Source of the DNA: Acanthamoeba castellanii str. Neff | Taxonomy: Eukaryota > Discosea > Longamoebia > Acanthamoebidae | DNA length: 24,328 bases | Assembly: GCF_000313135.1 (NCBI RefSeq) | Contig: NW_004457707.1 | Coordinates: 13,918-38,245, forward strand | Reading direction: 5' to 3' | Program-made: the position numbers and the translations under genes | The notes under the pieces: generated by a model | Databases searched by the model: none | What the model was told of the DNA's origin: nothing | The model's input: the letters and a program-made list of their open reading frames with translations, nothing else | Shown here: in pieces, positions 1 through 9,974 of the stretch | How the letters are laid out: each line of letters begins with the position of its first letter | How positions within the stretch are numbered: the first letter of the stretch is position 1

Positions 1-97
1 ACACCGCACACCGCACGCACACACACGCACACACGCACACACACCAACTCACACAACACGAGGACTCAATTTGGCTCACCTGTGAACCACCTTGCAG

Positions 98-1068
98 GAA
101 TCGCGAGCGCAGATTGGCCGTCGTTTTCTCATCCCGCATCTACAAGCCCTCAACATTTTGCCGACAGAGACGCGCCCGCCATCTGCCGCCACCGACATCG
201 CACGGCGCATCGGCTCCGGTCGAGGAAAGGAATCGGCGGCGACGGCAACGATCCTCTCCCTGTCGGAGATCGCCGGCGAGCCCCGCGCGACCTCATCGCC
301 GCCACCGAGCGTGGTCTTCTCGATCGCGGCCTACCTACAGGCCGACCACGCCGGGTTGCAGGACATCGTGGCCCACCTGCTTGCCGCAGCCGAAGAAGCA
401 GAGGGTGAGGGTGAGGGTAAGGAGGAGGACCAGCGGCGACGGCAGCGCTGGGTCGCGCTCGTGGACCGGCTGCAGCACCTGACCGAAGTGTTGCCCACCT
501 ACCTGGCCTTGCTTCAAACCGCGAACATCGAAGCAGAACAGGTGCACGACACACACCACACACACACACACGTGGGCTTATCAGCTTGTCGTTGTCTAAA
601 CATCTTGATTCTCGTCAGCAGGCGGCGGACAAACTGAGCATTGGCTTCGCTATGCCAGGGCGCTTCGCTGACCTGCTTAAGGCTGCGACGGCCGACTACG
701 ATGATGGCGGTGAGGCGAGTGCTGCCGCCGCCGCGCTGTTTCCGCCGAACGAGAAGGGCGGAAGGCAGGCGAGGGTGGGCCAGATCGTCCGCCTGGCCCT
801 GGCATCGCTCGTCGGCTGCCTGCTGTGCTCGTCCGTGCTCAGCCTGCCACGTTCGGCCGCCGTCGCCGCCGTCTCCCGCCTGGCCCACACGCCCGGCGAG
901 TGGCTCATGGCGCGCATCGGCTTCGAGCGCGCCCTGGCCAAGTCCGCCGAGGAGCTGCGTGCGGCCTGCCAGTCGGAGGAGGAGGAGGAGGCCTTCAACG
1001 ACGAGCCGCCACCTCAGCCACGGAAGGTCAAGCGCTCAGCTTCGCCTAGTGGCCGTCAAGTCCGCGCA

Positions 1069-1107
<39 letters not shown>

Positions 1108-4100
1108 TTGAGCGCGAGCGCCGATACGCGGCAGAGTTTTGTCGTGGACGACGATGACGATGACGGGATCGTGCTGCTGAAGGTGGAGCCGGATGAGGAG
1201 AAGGACGGCGCTGATGAGCTTCCAGCGATCTTGACCTGCCGACCACTAGCGCTCACGCGACCGCGACCACAGGCGAAGGCCGAGACCGAGAGCGCGCGGC
1301 CGAAGAAGAGAGTGAGAATCGCGGTGCGCCCGGAGGACCTGGAGACTGGTGATGACGAACTTCAAGACGACACAGACGAGTCGCCGGCAGGTGGTCCGCC
1401 CCTACGGGGCAGGTCGAGCGCCGCCGACTCCATCGACGTGGCAGTCGCGCCACGCAGCGAGAAAGTCGGACCATTGGCCAATGGCTGCGCGATCAAGCAA
1501 GAGGCCGATCGCGTGACGCCCAAGTCGGAGCAGCAGCCGCCGACGAGGGATCCACAACCGGGTACCCGCCCTTCCACCAGCCCTAGCCCCCGTGGGCGAT
1601 ACGTGAGAGTGATTCTTGCTGACTTCTTCTTCGCTCTTCTTCGTTCGTTCGTTCTTCGTTCGTTCTTCGTTCTTCTGATAGCGGTCGCCTTCATTGTCAC
1701 GTTGCGCGAGCTGTACGAAGATGTGATTCCACACCTCGACCTGTCGACCTGCATTGACCTGCTCAAGGTTCGTGTCATGGCCTTGAGGCCTCCCAAGGAG
1801 CCCGTGGTGTGTACCCTAATCTCCCAAAAACGAATAGTCGGTGGCCCACTTGCCATCGTGCACAGATCTGACAGCTCGGCTTGCGCTATTTATTCTGCAC
1901 GGCCTGACCCGGGCGCGGTATGCTCCACTCGGCCTTTCCCCCTTTGTGCCCATAAATTACATAAATTGACTGTGCGTCGTGCGTCGTGCGTGCGTCGTGT
2001 GCCGTGTGTCGTGTGTGTCATGTGTTCTGTGTCATGTCTGTGTAGAGTTGCGCCGCCAGAAGGGCCGTGTGGGGGCGGTGTCTTGGCGTCAGTGGAGGAT
2101 GCGGGCCAGCAGTTGGTGCCGTTCCTGCTCGGGCTCACCCGCACGCTGTCTGACGAGGTCCACCACCTGCGCCTGGAGGTGTCTCACCTGTATCGCCGCG
2201 AGACCATCAACAAGCGCGAGAGCGACCTCGCGGGCCAACGCGAGATCGGCACCACGCTCGATGCGTGGAAGGCCAAGATGGACACCCTGGCCACCCTCTA
2301 CCAGATTCTCGAACACCTCTTTCGCCATCTCACCACCATCACCACCTCATCATCACCACCTCCACCATCTTCATCCTCTTCATCTTCATCATCTCTGCTC
2401 GCCTCCTGCTGCGCTTACTTCGATACGCCCAACGTACCACACACACACACACACACACACTAAATGCGGAGGCTAGCCGAACTCGCCATCTGACGCGCAT
2501 GTTGTGTGCGGTGTGTGCGGTGTGTTTCGAACGAACAGGCGCGCCCGGTCGAGGTGCTCGAGTCGCTCTACGCCCACTTCACGAAGCTCTTCACGCAGTG
2601 CCAGAACTTCTTCCTCGCCGGACTGGTGATCAAGGTCCTGCTCGCGCTCACCCGCGGCTTCCGCAAGCGCAAGTACATCGCGTTCCCCATCTACCGCGGC
2701 CTCTCGTCCGTCTTCCCGTCGATGCACTTCCTCCCCTCCTTCCCGCGCTCCCTCGCACTCGGTCGACTCCCGCCACTGCCAGGTAAATCCGCACATCACG
2801 TCTCGTGCGTGTGCGTGTGCGGTGGTGCGTGTGCGTGTGCGTGTGGTGCGTGTGCGGTGGTGCGTGTGCGTGTGGCGCATGTTTGGCGCTGATCTGGGGG
2901 ATTGCAGAAAAGTGGTTGAGCGGGGCGGCAGTCCAAGAAAGCGACGGCGCTGTTCCGTTTTGCGTCTACGTCGCCTTTCTGCTCCGGTCCCTTTCTTCTC
3001 TGCTCCCGCACTCCAAGGTACCTTCACCCCCCCCCCTCCCCTCTCATCGCTTTTCTAATTTATGGCTCGTCACCGCACACGACACGACACGACACGACAC
3101 GACACGACACGACACGACACGACACGACACGACACGACACGACACGACACGACACGACACGCACGGCATCAGTATTTTTTGTGCGCACGCGAGCTCACGT
3201 TCGCGCTCATCGACTTCCTGTGCACGAGGGAACTCGAGTACCACCACGTCTTCGCGTCCATGCACCAGCGCAGCGTGCCCACCGTACGCTCCGTCCGCAG
3301 CGGCCCGCTCCGTTCTTCTTCCATTGCTCACCTGACCTTCGCGCTTGCGCGTGTGCGTGTGCGTGTCGTGTGTCGTGCGTGTCATGTGTGCGGTGACAGT
3401 TTTTGAGTGGGGTTCTGGTGCCCGTGAGCGGGCATTGCGCGTCGCTGCTTGCGACCGCCGAGCGTGCTCAAGTGCTGAGCTCGTCCGGCGGCATCTGCAG
3501 CCTCACGCTCGACTACCTGTCCCTGGTGCGGCGCTTGGTCGCCGCCTTTGCCCTGGCCCAACGCGCAGGCTACCCCATCCGGTACCACGCACACGCCGCA
3601 CACTCCGCACACGCCGCACTCGGCACGGCGGCTAATAGGGGCGGATGCCAGGGTGCAAACGGTGCTGGCGGCCTGCAAGCGGGTGTTCGCAGCGCTGGAG
3701 CAATGCATGCGGAGTCTGCTGGCCGCTGTGTCGAGCCCAGCAGGCGGCGACGATGAGGAGGAAGAAGCAGAGCGCCTGCCGCCGTCTGACCCGTCATCGC
3801 AGCACCGGGGCGAGGCACTGTCATTCCTGTCGCAGCTGGCGAGCTACGGCCAGGGCCTGCTCGAGGAGGTGCTGGTCATCGACCTCAAGTCGCCCAAGGT
3901 ACCGCGCACCACCTCTCTTGTATTCGTGACAAACCGGAGCGCCGGCGCTCACGCTTGAGCGTTTGTCGCGCGTGTGTGTGTCGTGTGTGTCGTGCCGTGT
4001 GTAGGCGCTCAAGCAATCGGTAGGTTTGCGAAGCGTGGCGGAGAAGATGCGCGAGTTTCTGAGCGATGTGAAGAGCACATGCGGTCCCGGCATCGAGACC

Positions 4101-4664
4101 GCGACCAGTGCCGGCCGGGAGGACCTCACACGGCCCCACCACGACCGTCACCATCCGCGCGCTCGCAACGCCGACGATGACGATGACGAAGAAGATGAAG
4201 AGGAGGAGCTTCTGAGCAGCGAAGACGACGACGAGGCGGAGGGAACGACGGGCTTTCCGTTCACGCTGCGCCGGAGGGGCGACCCCGCGGAGGAGTGGGG
4301 CCTTCCCGGAGATGCGAATGACCCACGCCGCGCACCCGGCAGCTGCTTCGATGGTGATGACGATCGCGATGGCGACCACGACCACGACGACGACGACGAT
4401 GATGACGACGCGTCCCTCGATGAGGACGCCAGCTTCGAGGTCTACGGCGAAGACGAGCTGTGCGACTCGGAGGAGGACGAAGAGGACGACCATGGTGGCA
4501 CGGCAGCGCGACGCCACACACAGGGCGGCGACGCCGACAGCAACGACAACGACTTGTACGAATACGACCCACTGCTGACGGTGCTCGATGGCTACAAGTC
4601 CGCCGCAGGCGCTTCGGATGACGCCAACGGTGACGATGAGTTCCGGGTCGTCTTCCACAAATAA
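98..4664 (+). CDS. FANCD2: FANCD2-like Fanconi anaemia protein, C-terminal half (5' end outside the window)
   Basis: FANCD2 pairs with FANCI on DNA at stalled forks and interstrand crosslinks in the nucleus. The monoubiquitinated lysine region lies upstream and is not seen. Exons read: 98-541, 619-~1602, ~1711-1767, ~2098-2433, 2539-2782, 2908-3017, 3194-3283, 3400-3581, 3652-3898, 4005-4664; phases agree from 2539 on, and the borders between 1592 and 2098 are uncertain. The assignment rests on collinear helical segments recalled from vertebrate FANCD2: LTLDYLSLVRRL before AGYPI, then KRVFAALEQCM, then HRGEALSFLSQL, then a KMREFLSDVK-like helix and a long acidic C-terminus, in the same order as the vertebrate C-terminal domain. 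Exon 2 carries a disordered insert of about 200 residues with SP repeats and acidic runs. Exon 4 ends in a Thr/Ser/Pro low-complexity run. FANCI is the main alternative; I prefer FANCD2 because of the acidic tail and segment order. Confidence 0.68.
1071..1110 (+). repeat. Coding hexanucleotide repeat (GAGCCC)n giving a Ser-Pro run
   Basis: Tandem gagccc units inside the large second FANCD2-like exon encode alternating Ser and Pro in the disordered insert. Unlike most repeats here it is exonic, and it keeps the frame because the unit is two codons. Confidence 0.8.
1968..2045 (+). repeat. Intronic GT/CGTGT-rich tract next to a splice acceptor
   Basis: A run of degenerate gtgcgtcgtgtgt units fills the 3' half of a FANCD2-like intron and ends in tgtgtag. 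Similar tracts precede acceptors near 3345-3398, 3961-4004 and 12065-12180. It is alternating purine/pyrimidine sequence. Confidence 0.6.
2800..2882 (+). repeat. Intronic GTGCGTGTGCG tract
   Basis: Degenerate GTGCG/GTGTGCG repeats occupy most of the FANCD2-like intron that follows the exon ending at 2782. The next exon starts after attgcag at 2907. Confidence 0.7.
3081..3160 (+). repeat. Perfect pentanucleotide microsatellite (GACAC)16
   Basis: Sixteen uninterrupted gacac units, 80 nt, sit within the FANCD2-like intron between exons ending at 3017 and starting at 3194. No interruptions are visible, which suggests recent expansion. A five-base unit would not keep a reading frame, consistent with intronic position. 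Confidence 0.95.
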
Positions 4665-4665
4665 A
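4660..4665 (+). terminator. AATAAA hexamer overlapping the FANCD2-like stop codon
   Basis: The last codons read CAC AAA TAA and are followed by aagg, so the TAA stop lies inside an AATAAA hexamer. It could act as the poly(A) signal, implying a very short 3' UTR facing the convergent MoaB-like gene 80 nt away. That is inference from the canonical motif; cleavage is not visible. Confidence 0.35.
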
Positions 4666-4744
4666 AGGTGAACGGCCCAAGCCCAGGGCGCAAGCTTGTT
4701 GCGTTGTTTCTGACAGGCCGTGTGGAAACCAGGCGGCGAGGCTT
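4665..4744. other. Short convergent intergenic gap
   Basis: Eighty bases separate the stop of the FANCD2-like gene (+) from the stop of the MoaB-like gene (-). I see no other feature. The two 3' UTRs must be very short or overlap. Confidence 0.7.
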
Positions 4745-5734
4745 CTACTTCATGTCGAGCTTGTGGTGCTGCGAAGGCTGCGCGGCGCGAGGGTCCTGCC
4801 TCAAGAGGCCGATCGCGTGCGGAAGCACCGGGAGAAGCACGTCGATGTTCTGCACAGCGGCAACGTGAGCCATAAAAAGAAGAACGAATAAAGAAGAACA
4901 AAGAACGAAGAAGAACGAAGAAGATATTGGGTTGGGTCGAGTGCTCACCTCCTTGACGGCCTTCGAGCTACCGGGGAGGTTGACAATCAGCGTCTGCTTC
5001 CGCATGCCGGCGGCTGGTCGGCTGCATCGCAACACCCACGACACGCACGCACGCACGTACGAGGACCGTCAGGTTTTTCGTCCGCGCCACCTGGTCTGAT
5101 CAGACGACACACGAGCGCGTGTGTGTGGCCACGCGTACCTGAGCATGGCGTGCGGGGTGACCTGCAGCGAGGCCGACACCATGGCCACCACCATCCCGGG
5201 CGCCTCCCGGTCCAGTATCGCTGGGTCCCAATCCGTCAGAATACGGTTTCAAATCACCGTAGCCGACGGGGGGGGAGGGGCGGCTTACCCTTGGTGGCCT
5301 CGGGCGTGATGTCGCGCGGCGCGAACCCGGTGCCTCCGGTCGTGAGAATCTGGGGACCGGCGGAGGTAAGAGAGACCCAGGAGTGGAGTGCGAGGAGGGG
5401 AAGACGTACGAGCTGCAGCTTACGTCCATCGCTCCATTCCTTCAGCACCCGCTGGATGTCGTCCACTTCATCTGCAACCACAGCGGTCGCCACAACCTGC
5501 GAAAGAGCATTTATTTATTTATTTATATATTTATTTATATATTTATTTATATATTTATTTATATATTTATTAATCACTACAGGTGGAGGAGCATACCTTG
5601 GCGTGCTTGAGGTGCTGCTCGATGATGGAGATGGCGAGAGGTCCGCTGAGATCCTCGGCCTCCCCGCGCGACACTCGATCGCTCACAGTCAACACGCCCA
5701 CCTCCACTGTCGTGTGCCCACTCTGTTCTGCCAT
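4745..5734 (-). CDS. Molybdopterin adenylyltransferase, stand-alone MoaB/MogA/Cnx1G-type domain
   Basis: Activates molybdopterin by adenylation before molybdate insertion in molybdenum cofactor synthesis, presumably in the cytosol. Six exons join in phase: 5734-5597, 5496-5410, 5349-5289, 5220-5139, 5021-4949 and 4849-4745, giving 181 residues, the usual size of a single MoaB/MogA domain. Visible motifs are [10 protein letters not shown] near residues 15-24, DLSGP near 28, [17 protein letters not shown] at 78-94, VTPHAMLSRPAAG, and NLPGSSKAV. These match the G domain of gephyrin/Cnx1, including the GGTG loop and the acidic residues around it. No E domain (MoeA) is attached, unlike animal gephyrin or plant Cnx1. 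The ATG at 5734 is chosen because TVSD follows at the usual distance. The first intron is AT-rich and repetitive. The closest alternative is a bacterial-type MoaB with the same fold and reaction. Confidence 0.9.
5511..5572 (+). repeat. AT-rich tandem repeat (ATTTATATATTT-like) in the first MoaB intron
   Basis: Units of roughly atttatatattt are repeated about five times within the first intron of the MoaB-like gene. Flanking exons are GC-rich, so the base composition switches sharply. Confidence 0.85.
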
Positions 5735-6415
5735 GCTGCCTGCACGCCAACATAATCACTTAAAATCCTGCCTCATCCGCAAAAGAAATGAGCCACCATC
5801 TTGCTACCTTGCTCCTTGCGTCCTCTTGCCTCCTGTTCTGTTGCGAAGGCCCGACGGCGCAGCCCGCAGTCCTCTTTTTCGTTCAATTTTCGTTTTATTT
5901 ATTATTTGATTTTTTCTTAATAAATTTCAATCTTTTGTTTTCTTTTGTTGAAGTTTTTTTGATGAAGGAGAGATGTGCCTCCGACTTCCCATGTCCACAC
6001 CCACGGCTACTTGTGGTATACCCAGAGTGAGTTCAGAATAATTCGAAGGCCTGCGATGTGCTGGTCTATTACCAATCGATTGCAGAGAGGCCGATCCCGC
6101 AAGCGGCGACCGTCTGCCAGTAGCGGTAAAGTAGCTACCCTCCCGCTCGCCCTCTCCCTCGTCTTCTACCTCCGCCTTTCCCCATTTATTTTGGTTCGCG
6201 CAAAAATAATAATTAAAATATTGAGATAAATGATAAAGAATAATAAAGAGATAAATAAATAATTATAATAATATTATACGATTTTAAAATCAATTCAATA
6301 ACTGATAGCGAAGAGCAAGAGGGTGTTGATGGTGGTGGTCTGTTGAAGAAGACGATTATGTACACGACCCGCGAAGAGCGAAAAGAAAGGGAAAGAGAAG
6401 GCGATGGCCTGGCGT
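5735..6415. other. Intergenic region between MoaB-like and TMEM50-like genes
   Basis: This 681-nt stretch holds the upstream region of the MoaB-like gene and the 3' flank of the TMEM50-like gene, both on the minus strand. It has T-rich sequence at about 5875-5960 and an A/T-only block at about 6205-6300. I see no convincing coding region, tRNA or rRNA. Confidence 0.6.
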
Positions 6416-7339
6416 TTACATGATCATCTCCTCCTCCTCAGTCTTCCTGGCGAACAGGAGCACCACGGACGACGCGAAGATGATGGCGTTCTGCAAGATA
6501 AGCGAAATGCCTGAACACACACCACGAAGAAGAAGAAGGTGGCGAGAGAAAGATCATCGTTGGTGAGAATCAGAACGATGGTGGTGGTGAGCTGAAGGTG
6601 ATCACTGGTGTAGTTCTGGGGGTACCAGGCCACATCTTGGAGCCGCTCTCGTGCTGGTAGCTGTCCACGCACATCCAGATGGACGCCCCGATTGCTCCGA
6701 AGCCGATCGCGAACGCCACAAACAGCCACGCGCGCACTGCAGACGCAACACAACGCAACGCAACGCCAAGTGTGTGACGTGAGGCCGGTAGCGACGCGCA
6801 GCGCGAGGGAGTGGGTAGCTCGACGCGCAGAGCGAGCACTCAGGCGGCTGGTGGATGGCGGCGTACCCTTGTGGCTGATGTCTTCCGAAAACATGAGCGA
6901 GAACGGGTGCATGTCGTTCAACGACACCATGTTCATCCTTCAATGATTGAGGAAGTGACAAAAGAAGAAGGTGGCCAAAGAGCGGTGGTCAGCATCGACA
7001 GCTCGCGGAAAGATTCGAAGGGGGGGGAGGGTGCGCACATGAGAAGAACGAAGGTGGAGATGAAGCCAGGCAAGTAGAAATACCACGGTGGCTCTCTCCA
7101 GCCACTGAACTGGTTGCCAGCCACGGCGCCATCGATCCAGATCAGCCACCCTGCTACAAACTGTGAGGACATCGTCAGATTGGGGGCTGCAGACTCAATC
7201 TACGAACACAGAGCACACGAAGGGAGAAGGGGGAGCGCACAAGGCAGCCTGCAATGAAGGAGCCCACCCTGTGGCGAAAGTTGGAATCTAGTCTGCAGCA
7301 CCACCAGCCTCCTTCATCATCAAATGAACTCGAATACAT
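6416..7339 (-). CDS. TMEM50-family (UPF0220) four-helix membrane protein
   Basis: A small polytopic membrane protein of the TMEM50A/B family, found in endomembranes; its molecular role is unclear. Five exons join in phase: 7339-7241, 7160-7039, 6937-6867, 6736-6606 and 6490-6416, giving 165 residues against about 157 in animals. Shared landmarks recalled from human TMEM50A: SFIAGCLFVAGWLIWIDGA (animal ASIAAGVLFF.GWW..IDAA), STFVLLMMNMVS in helix 2, VRAWLFVAFAIGFGAIGAS in helix 3, then WPG, NAIIFASSVVLLFARKTE in helix 4 and a short acidic tail. The donor at 6605 (GTGATC) is the least certain border: it inserts a polar TPRTTP where the family is hydrophobic. The start is the first ATG giving a family-like N-terminus. 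Confidence 0.85.
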
Positions 7340-7577
7340 TCGCGATCTTGTGGCAAGGTGGCTTAGTTTTGAATTGATTGATTGAATCAAAAGAATGGTC
7401 TTGGTGATTGCTTGCACCAGGGTCTGTGAATCCTGCGAAATCTGTTGTTCGTTTCTCTGCGTGCTTTGAATTCCACAACTCACATTGTGGTGCGTTGAGC
7501 GTGGTGCTCTACACGCAACAGAGAGGTTGTGGATGTTGATGGGAGTGTTTATTCTTGTTCGCCAGTGAGCAAACACA
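7340..7577. other. Intergenic region, TMEM50-like promoter side
   Basis: This 238-nt gap lies between the start of the TMEM50-like gene and the stop of the SDR gene. It must hold the TMEM50-like promoter and the SDR 3' UTR. I see nothing else in it except the poly(A)-type hexamer listed separately. Confidence 0.6.
7548..7553 (-). terminator. Candidate poly(A) signal of the SDR gene
   Basis: AATAAA on the minus strand lies about 25 nt past the SDR stop codon. Position and motif suit a poly(A) signal; cleavage is not visible from sequence. Confidence 0.45.
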
Positions 7578-8756
7578 TCATCCGTGGACGGGGGAGCCTC
7601 CGTTGGGGTGCAGCACTTGGCCGCTGATGTACGAGGAATCGGCGTTGGAGGCCAGGAACACGTAGCAGGGCGCAACCTCCTCGGGCTGGCCGGCGCGACC
7701 CATCGGGCAGTCCTCCTGCAAGCCAAAGCAAGCGATCAGACCACGTCTGAACCACTGGACCACCGCCCATGCTCTGATGTCCGTACCTGACCGAAGGTCT
7801 TGACACGCTCGGGCTTGAATGAAGCGGGAATCAAAGGAGTCCTGCATTAGGTGAGGCCGCAGACCGTGGTGTGAGCACTTGGGGGTTGGTGGGCACGAGA
7901 GGGATCAGAGCGGCTTACCAGATGGGGCCGGGGGCGACGCCATTGACGCGGATGCCCCTCTCGACAAGGTTCTGCGAGAGGGAGTAGGTGAAGGTGGTGA
8001 TCGCGCCCTTGGTCGAGGAATAGTCGAGCAGGGTCTTCATGCCCCTGTAGCACGTCACAGAGGTGGTGTTGATGATGCATGAACCCTCCTTCATGTGCTT
8101 GACCGACGCCCTGCACCATTCACGTTCCAGGTTTCTAAGTCAGCACGTATATGTTGGGCCGTGAGGAATGTGAGTAGGGCAGTACCTGGCCATGTAGAAC
8201 ATGGAGAAGATGTTGGTGCGGAAGGTGGTCTCGAGCTGCTCGTCGGTGATGTCCTCAATCTTCTCGCACTCCCACTGCGACGAGGCATTGTTCACCTGCA
8301 CCATCCACCCAGCCCACCTTCAGCAATCTGTTTTGAAGTAGAAGAGGAGTTTGGGGGGGGGGAACGCACCAGGATGTCGAGCTTGCCGAAGCGCTTGATG
8401 GTCTGGTCGACGACGCTGTCGCAGAAGTCCGACTTCTTGAGGTCACCGGGGATGCAGAGGCACTGCCTGCCCTCCTTCTCCACCAACCCCTTCGTCGTGT
8501 CGGCGTCCTTCTGCTCCTCGGGCAGGTACACGATCACCACATCGGCCCCCTCGCGCGCATAGAGGATCGACACGCTGCGGCCGATCCCGCTGTCGCCGCC
8601 CGTGATGATCGCCACCTTGTCCTTCAGCTTCTCGCTGCCCTTGTAGTTGGGCGCCAGGTACTGCGGTGCGGGCTCCATCTCGTGCTCATAGCCGGGCATG
8701 TGCCTCTGCATCTGCTCCGGGAACGCGGTCGGTCTCTTGCCCTCTTGCGACGCCAT
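7578..8756 (-). CDS. Short-chain dehydrogenase/reductase, YghA / glucose-ribitol dehydrogenase type
   Basis: NAD(P)-dependent oxidoreductase with a Rossmann fold, probably cytosolic; the substrate cannot be told from sequence. Five exons join in phase: 8756-8370, 8295-8186, 8110-7919, 7841-7787 and 7715-7578, giving 293 residues, typical for this subgroup. Visible are the cofactor loop TGGDSGIG at 52-59, DILVNNAS (the NNAG variant), catalytic Ser183 in TTSVT, and Tyr196 and Lys200 in YSSTK at the correct spacing. PGPIWTPLIPASF and GRAGQPEEVAPCYVFLAS follow, with the subgroup's C-terminal SGQVLHPNGG. The N-terminal 40 residues with PGYEHEM and QYLAPNYKGSEKL are characteristic of this SDR subgroup. 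The ATG giving MASQEGK is preferred; the longer upstream reading is low-complexity leader. It diverges from the amidohydrolase gene. Confidence 0.93.
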
Positions 8757-9153
8757 CTCGTTGTTGTTGTTGGTTGTGTTGTGTGCTGTGTGTTGAGTCT
8801 TGATGAAGAAGAAGCGGTGTGAGGGTACCTCTGCTTTTTGTTGTGAGCTCGCCCACAACCCGGATCAGCATCGTGCGAACAAATAATCAGTCGAAATTCG
8901 TAGGCGACCAGGGTTGTAGTTGGTGAGTACGTTCATGAGCCCTGTCCTGCAACCAATTAACCAACCCCTAGGACTGCGGAATGCGCTCACGTGTCGCTCC
9001 CGCACTGGCTCACTCGCACCCAATAGAAACGCTGGGAGTAAAATAATAAATAAATAATAAAGTGCAAAATAATTTGACCAAAAGAAAAAGGGATCGACAA
9101 AGTCAGTGTCGGCGTGACAGAAGAAGAGGAGACAGCCGAGGTCGAAGAAGAAG
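8757..9153. promoter_or_regulatory. Divergent promoter region between SDR and propeller-amidohydrolase genes
   Basis: Only 397 nt separate two start codons facing away from each other, so both promoters must lie here or overlap. The right part is A/T-rich (aataaataaataataaag near 9045-9062), followed by a purine-rich leader of gaagaagaag type just before the amidohydrolase ATG. I see no clear TATA box and cannot name a factor site. Confidence 0.55.
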
Positions 9154-9913
9154 ATGTTGGATGAGGAGCGGCCCCTCTACGGCGGACGCACGCTAATCGA
9201 TTACGACCAGCACGGCCTGCGCAGATGGCTCACGCGGTGGCGTCTCATGGTCGGACTGGTGGTCGTGCTTGGCGTGGCCTGCCTGGCGTTCTTCATCGCC
9301 ACCATCGTTCTCGCCACCAGCCAGGACGACTCCTCGCCCTCTACCAACCCCACCCCTTGTCCCGTACGCCCCGTCCTGCCACAATCCATTACAATAAATA
9401 AATAATAAAAATAATAATAAAATAATAATTACACGATTTCTTTTAGAACATAATAAATAAATATATAATAAATAAATATATAATAAATAAACATCATAAT
9501 AAATAAATATGTGCAGGTGCCGAACGTGGAGGACAGCACGAACGACTTCCCGCTGGGTCCGTACGCGCCGTGGAGCGTTACGGCCAACCACTCGCGCACG
9601 ATCTCCTTCACCACCAACGAAGGCACGTGGATGAACATCGACGTCTCGCCCGACGGCCAGCAGATCCTGTTCGACCTCCTCGGCGACATCTACACCCTGC
9701 CCATCGCCGTATGCGCGCCAGCCCCCCAGTCTCATGTGTGCTGCGCAACGATGGCGGCCGACTCACTCATGATGATGGCGGTGATGATGATTCATTAATG
9801 GTCAGGGTGGCGTGGCATCTCTCTTGCGGGGTGGCGCCGCATTCGAAAGCCAGGCGCGCTACTCGCCCGACGGCAAGAAGATCATCTTCACCAGGCACGA
9901 CCACCACCTACTC

Positions 9914-9974
<61 letters not shown>

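Noticed and set aside
586..2463. A single 625-codon reading from 586 to 2463 as one exon
   Set aside because: It reads through evident introns (GTGAGAG donor near 1603, GT-rich tract to 2045) and contains Thr/His and Val/Arg-rich stretches made of simple repeats. The conserved helices only align once these are removed.
3081..3160. Tandem GACAC units as a CRISPR array or telomere
   Set aside because: There are no spacers and the unit is five bases, so it is a microsatellite. It is internal to an intron and does not match any telomere repeat I know.
98..4664. FANCI as the identity of the first gene
   Set aside because: Helical repeats are similar, but the order of C-terminal segments and the long acidic tail fit FANCD2 better. 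FANCI remains the main alternative until a profile search is done.
3885..4901. Long open frame of 338 codons on the minus strand opposite the FANCD2-like acidic tail
   Set aside because: It is the antisense image of GAC/GAG-rich coding sequence, giving Val/Ile/Ala-rich runs, and it overlaps the MoaB-like last exon in another frame. Nothing in it resembles a family.
5788..6030. Hydrophobic plus-strand frame of 80 codons
   Set aside because: It comes from T-rich intergenic sequence, which always reads as Phe/Leu. It has no codon bias like the real exons and no splice partners.
5735..6415. tRNA or other structured RNA in the gap
   Set aside because: I looked for T-loop GGTTCGA-type and A/B box patterns on both strands and found no cloverleaf I could draw.
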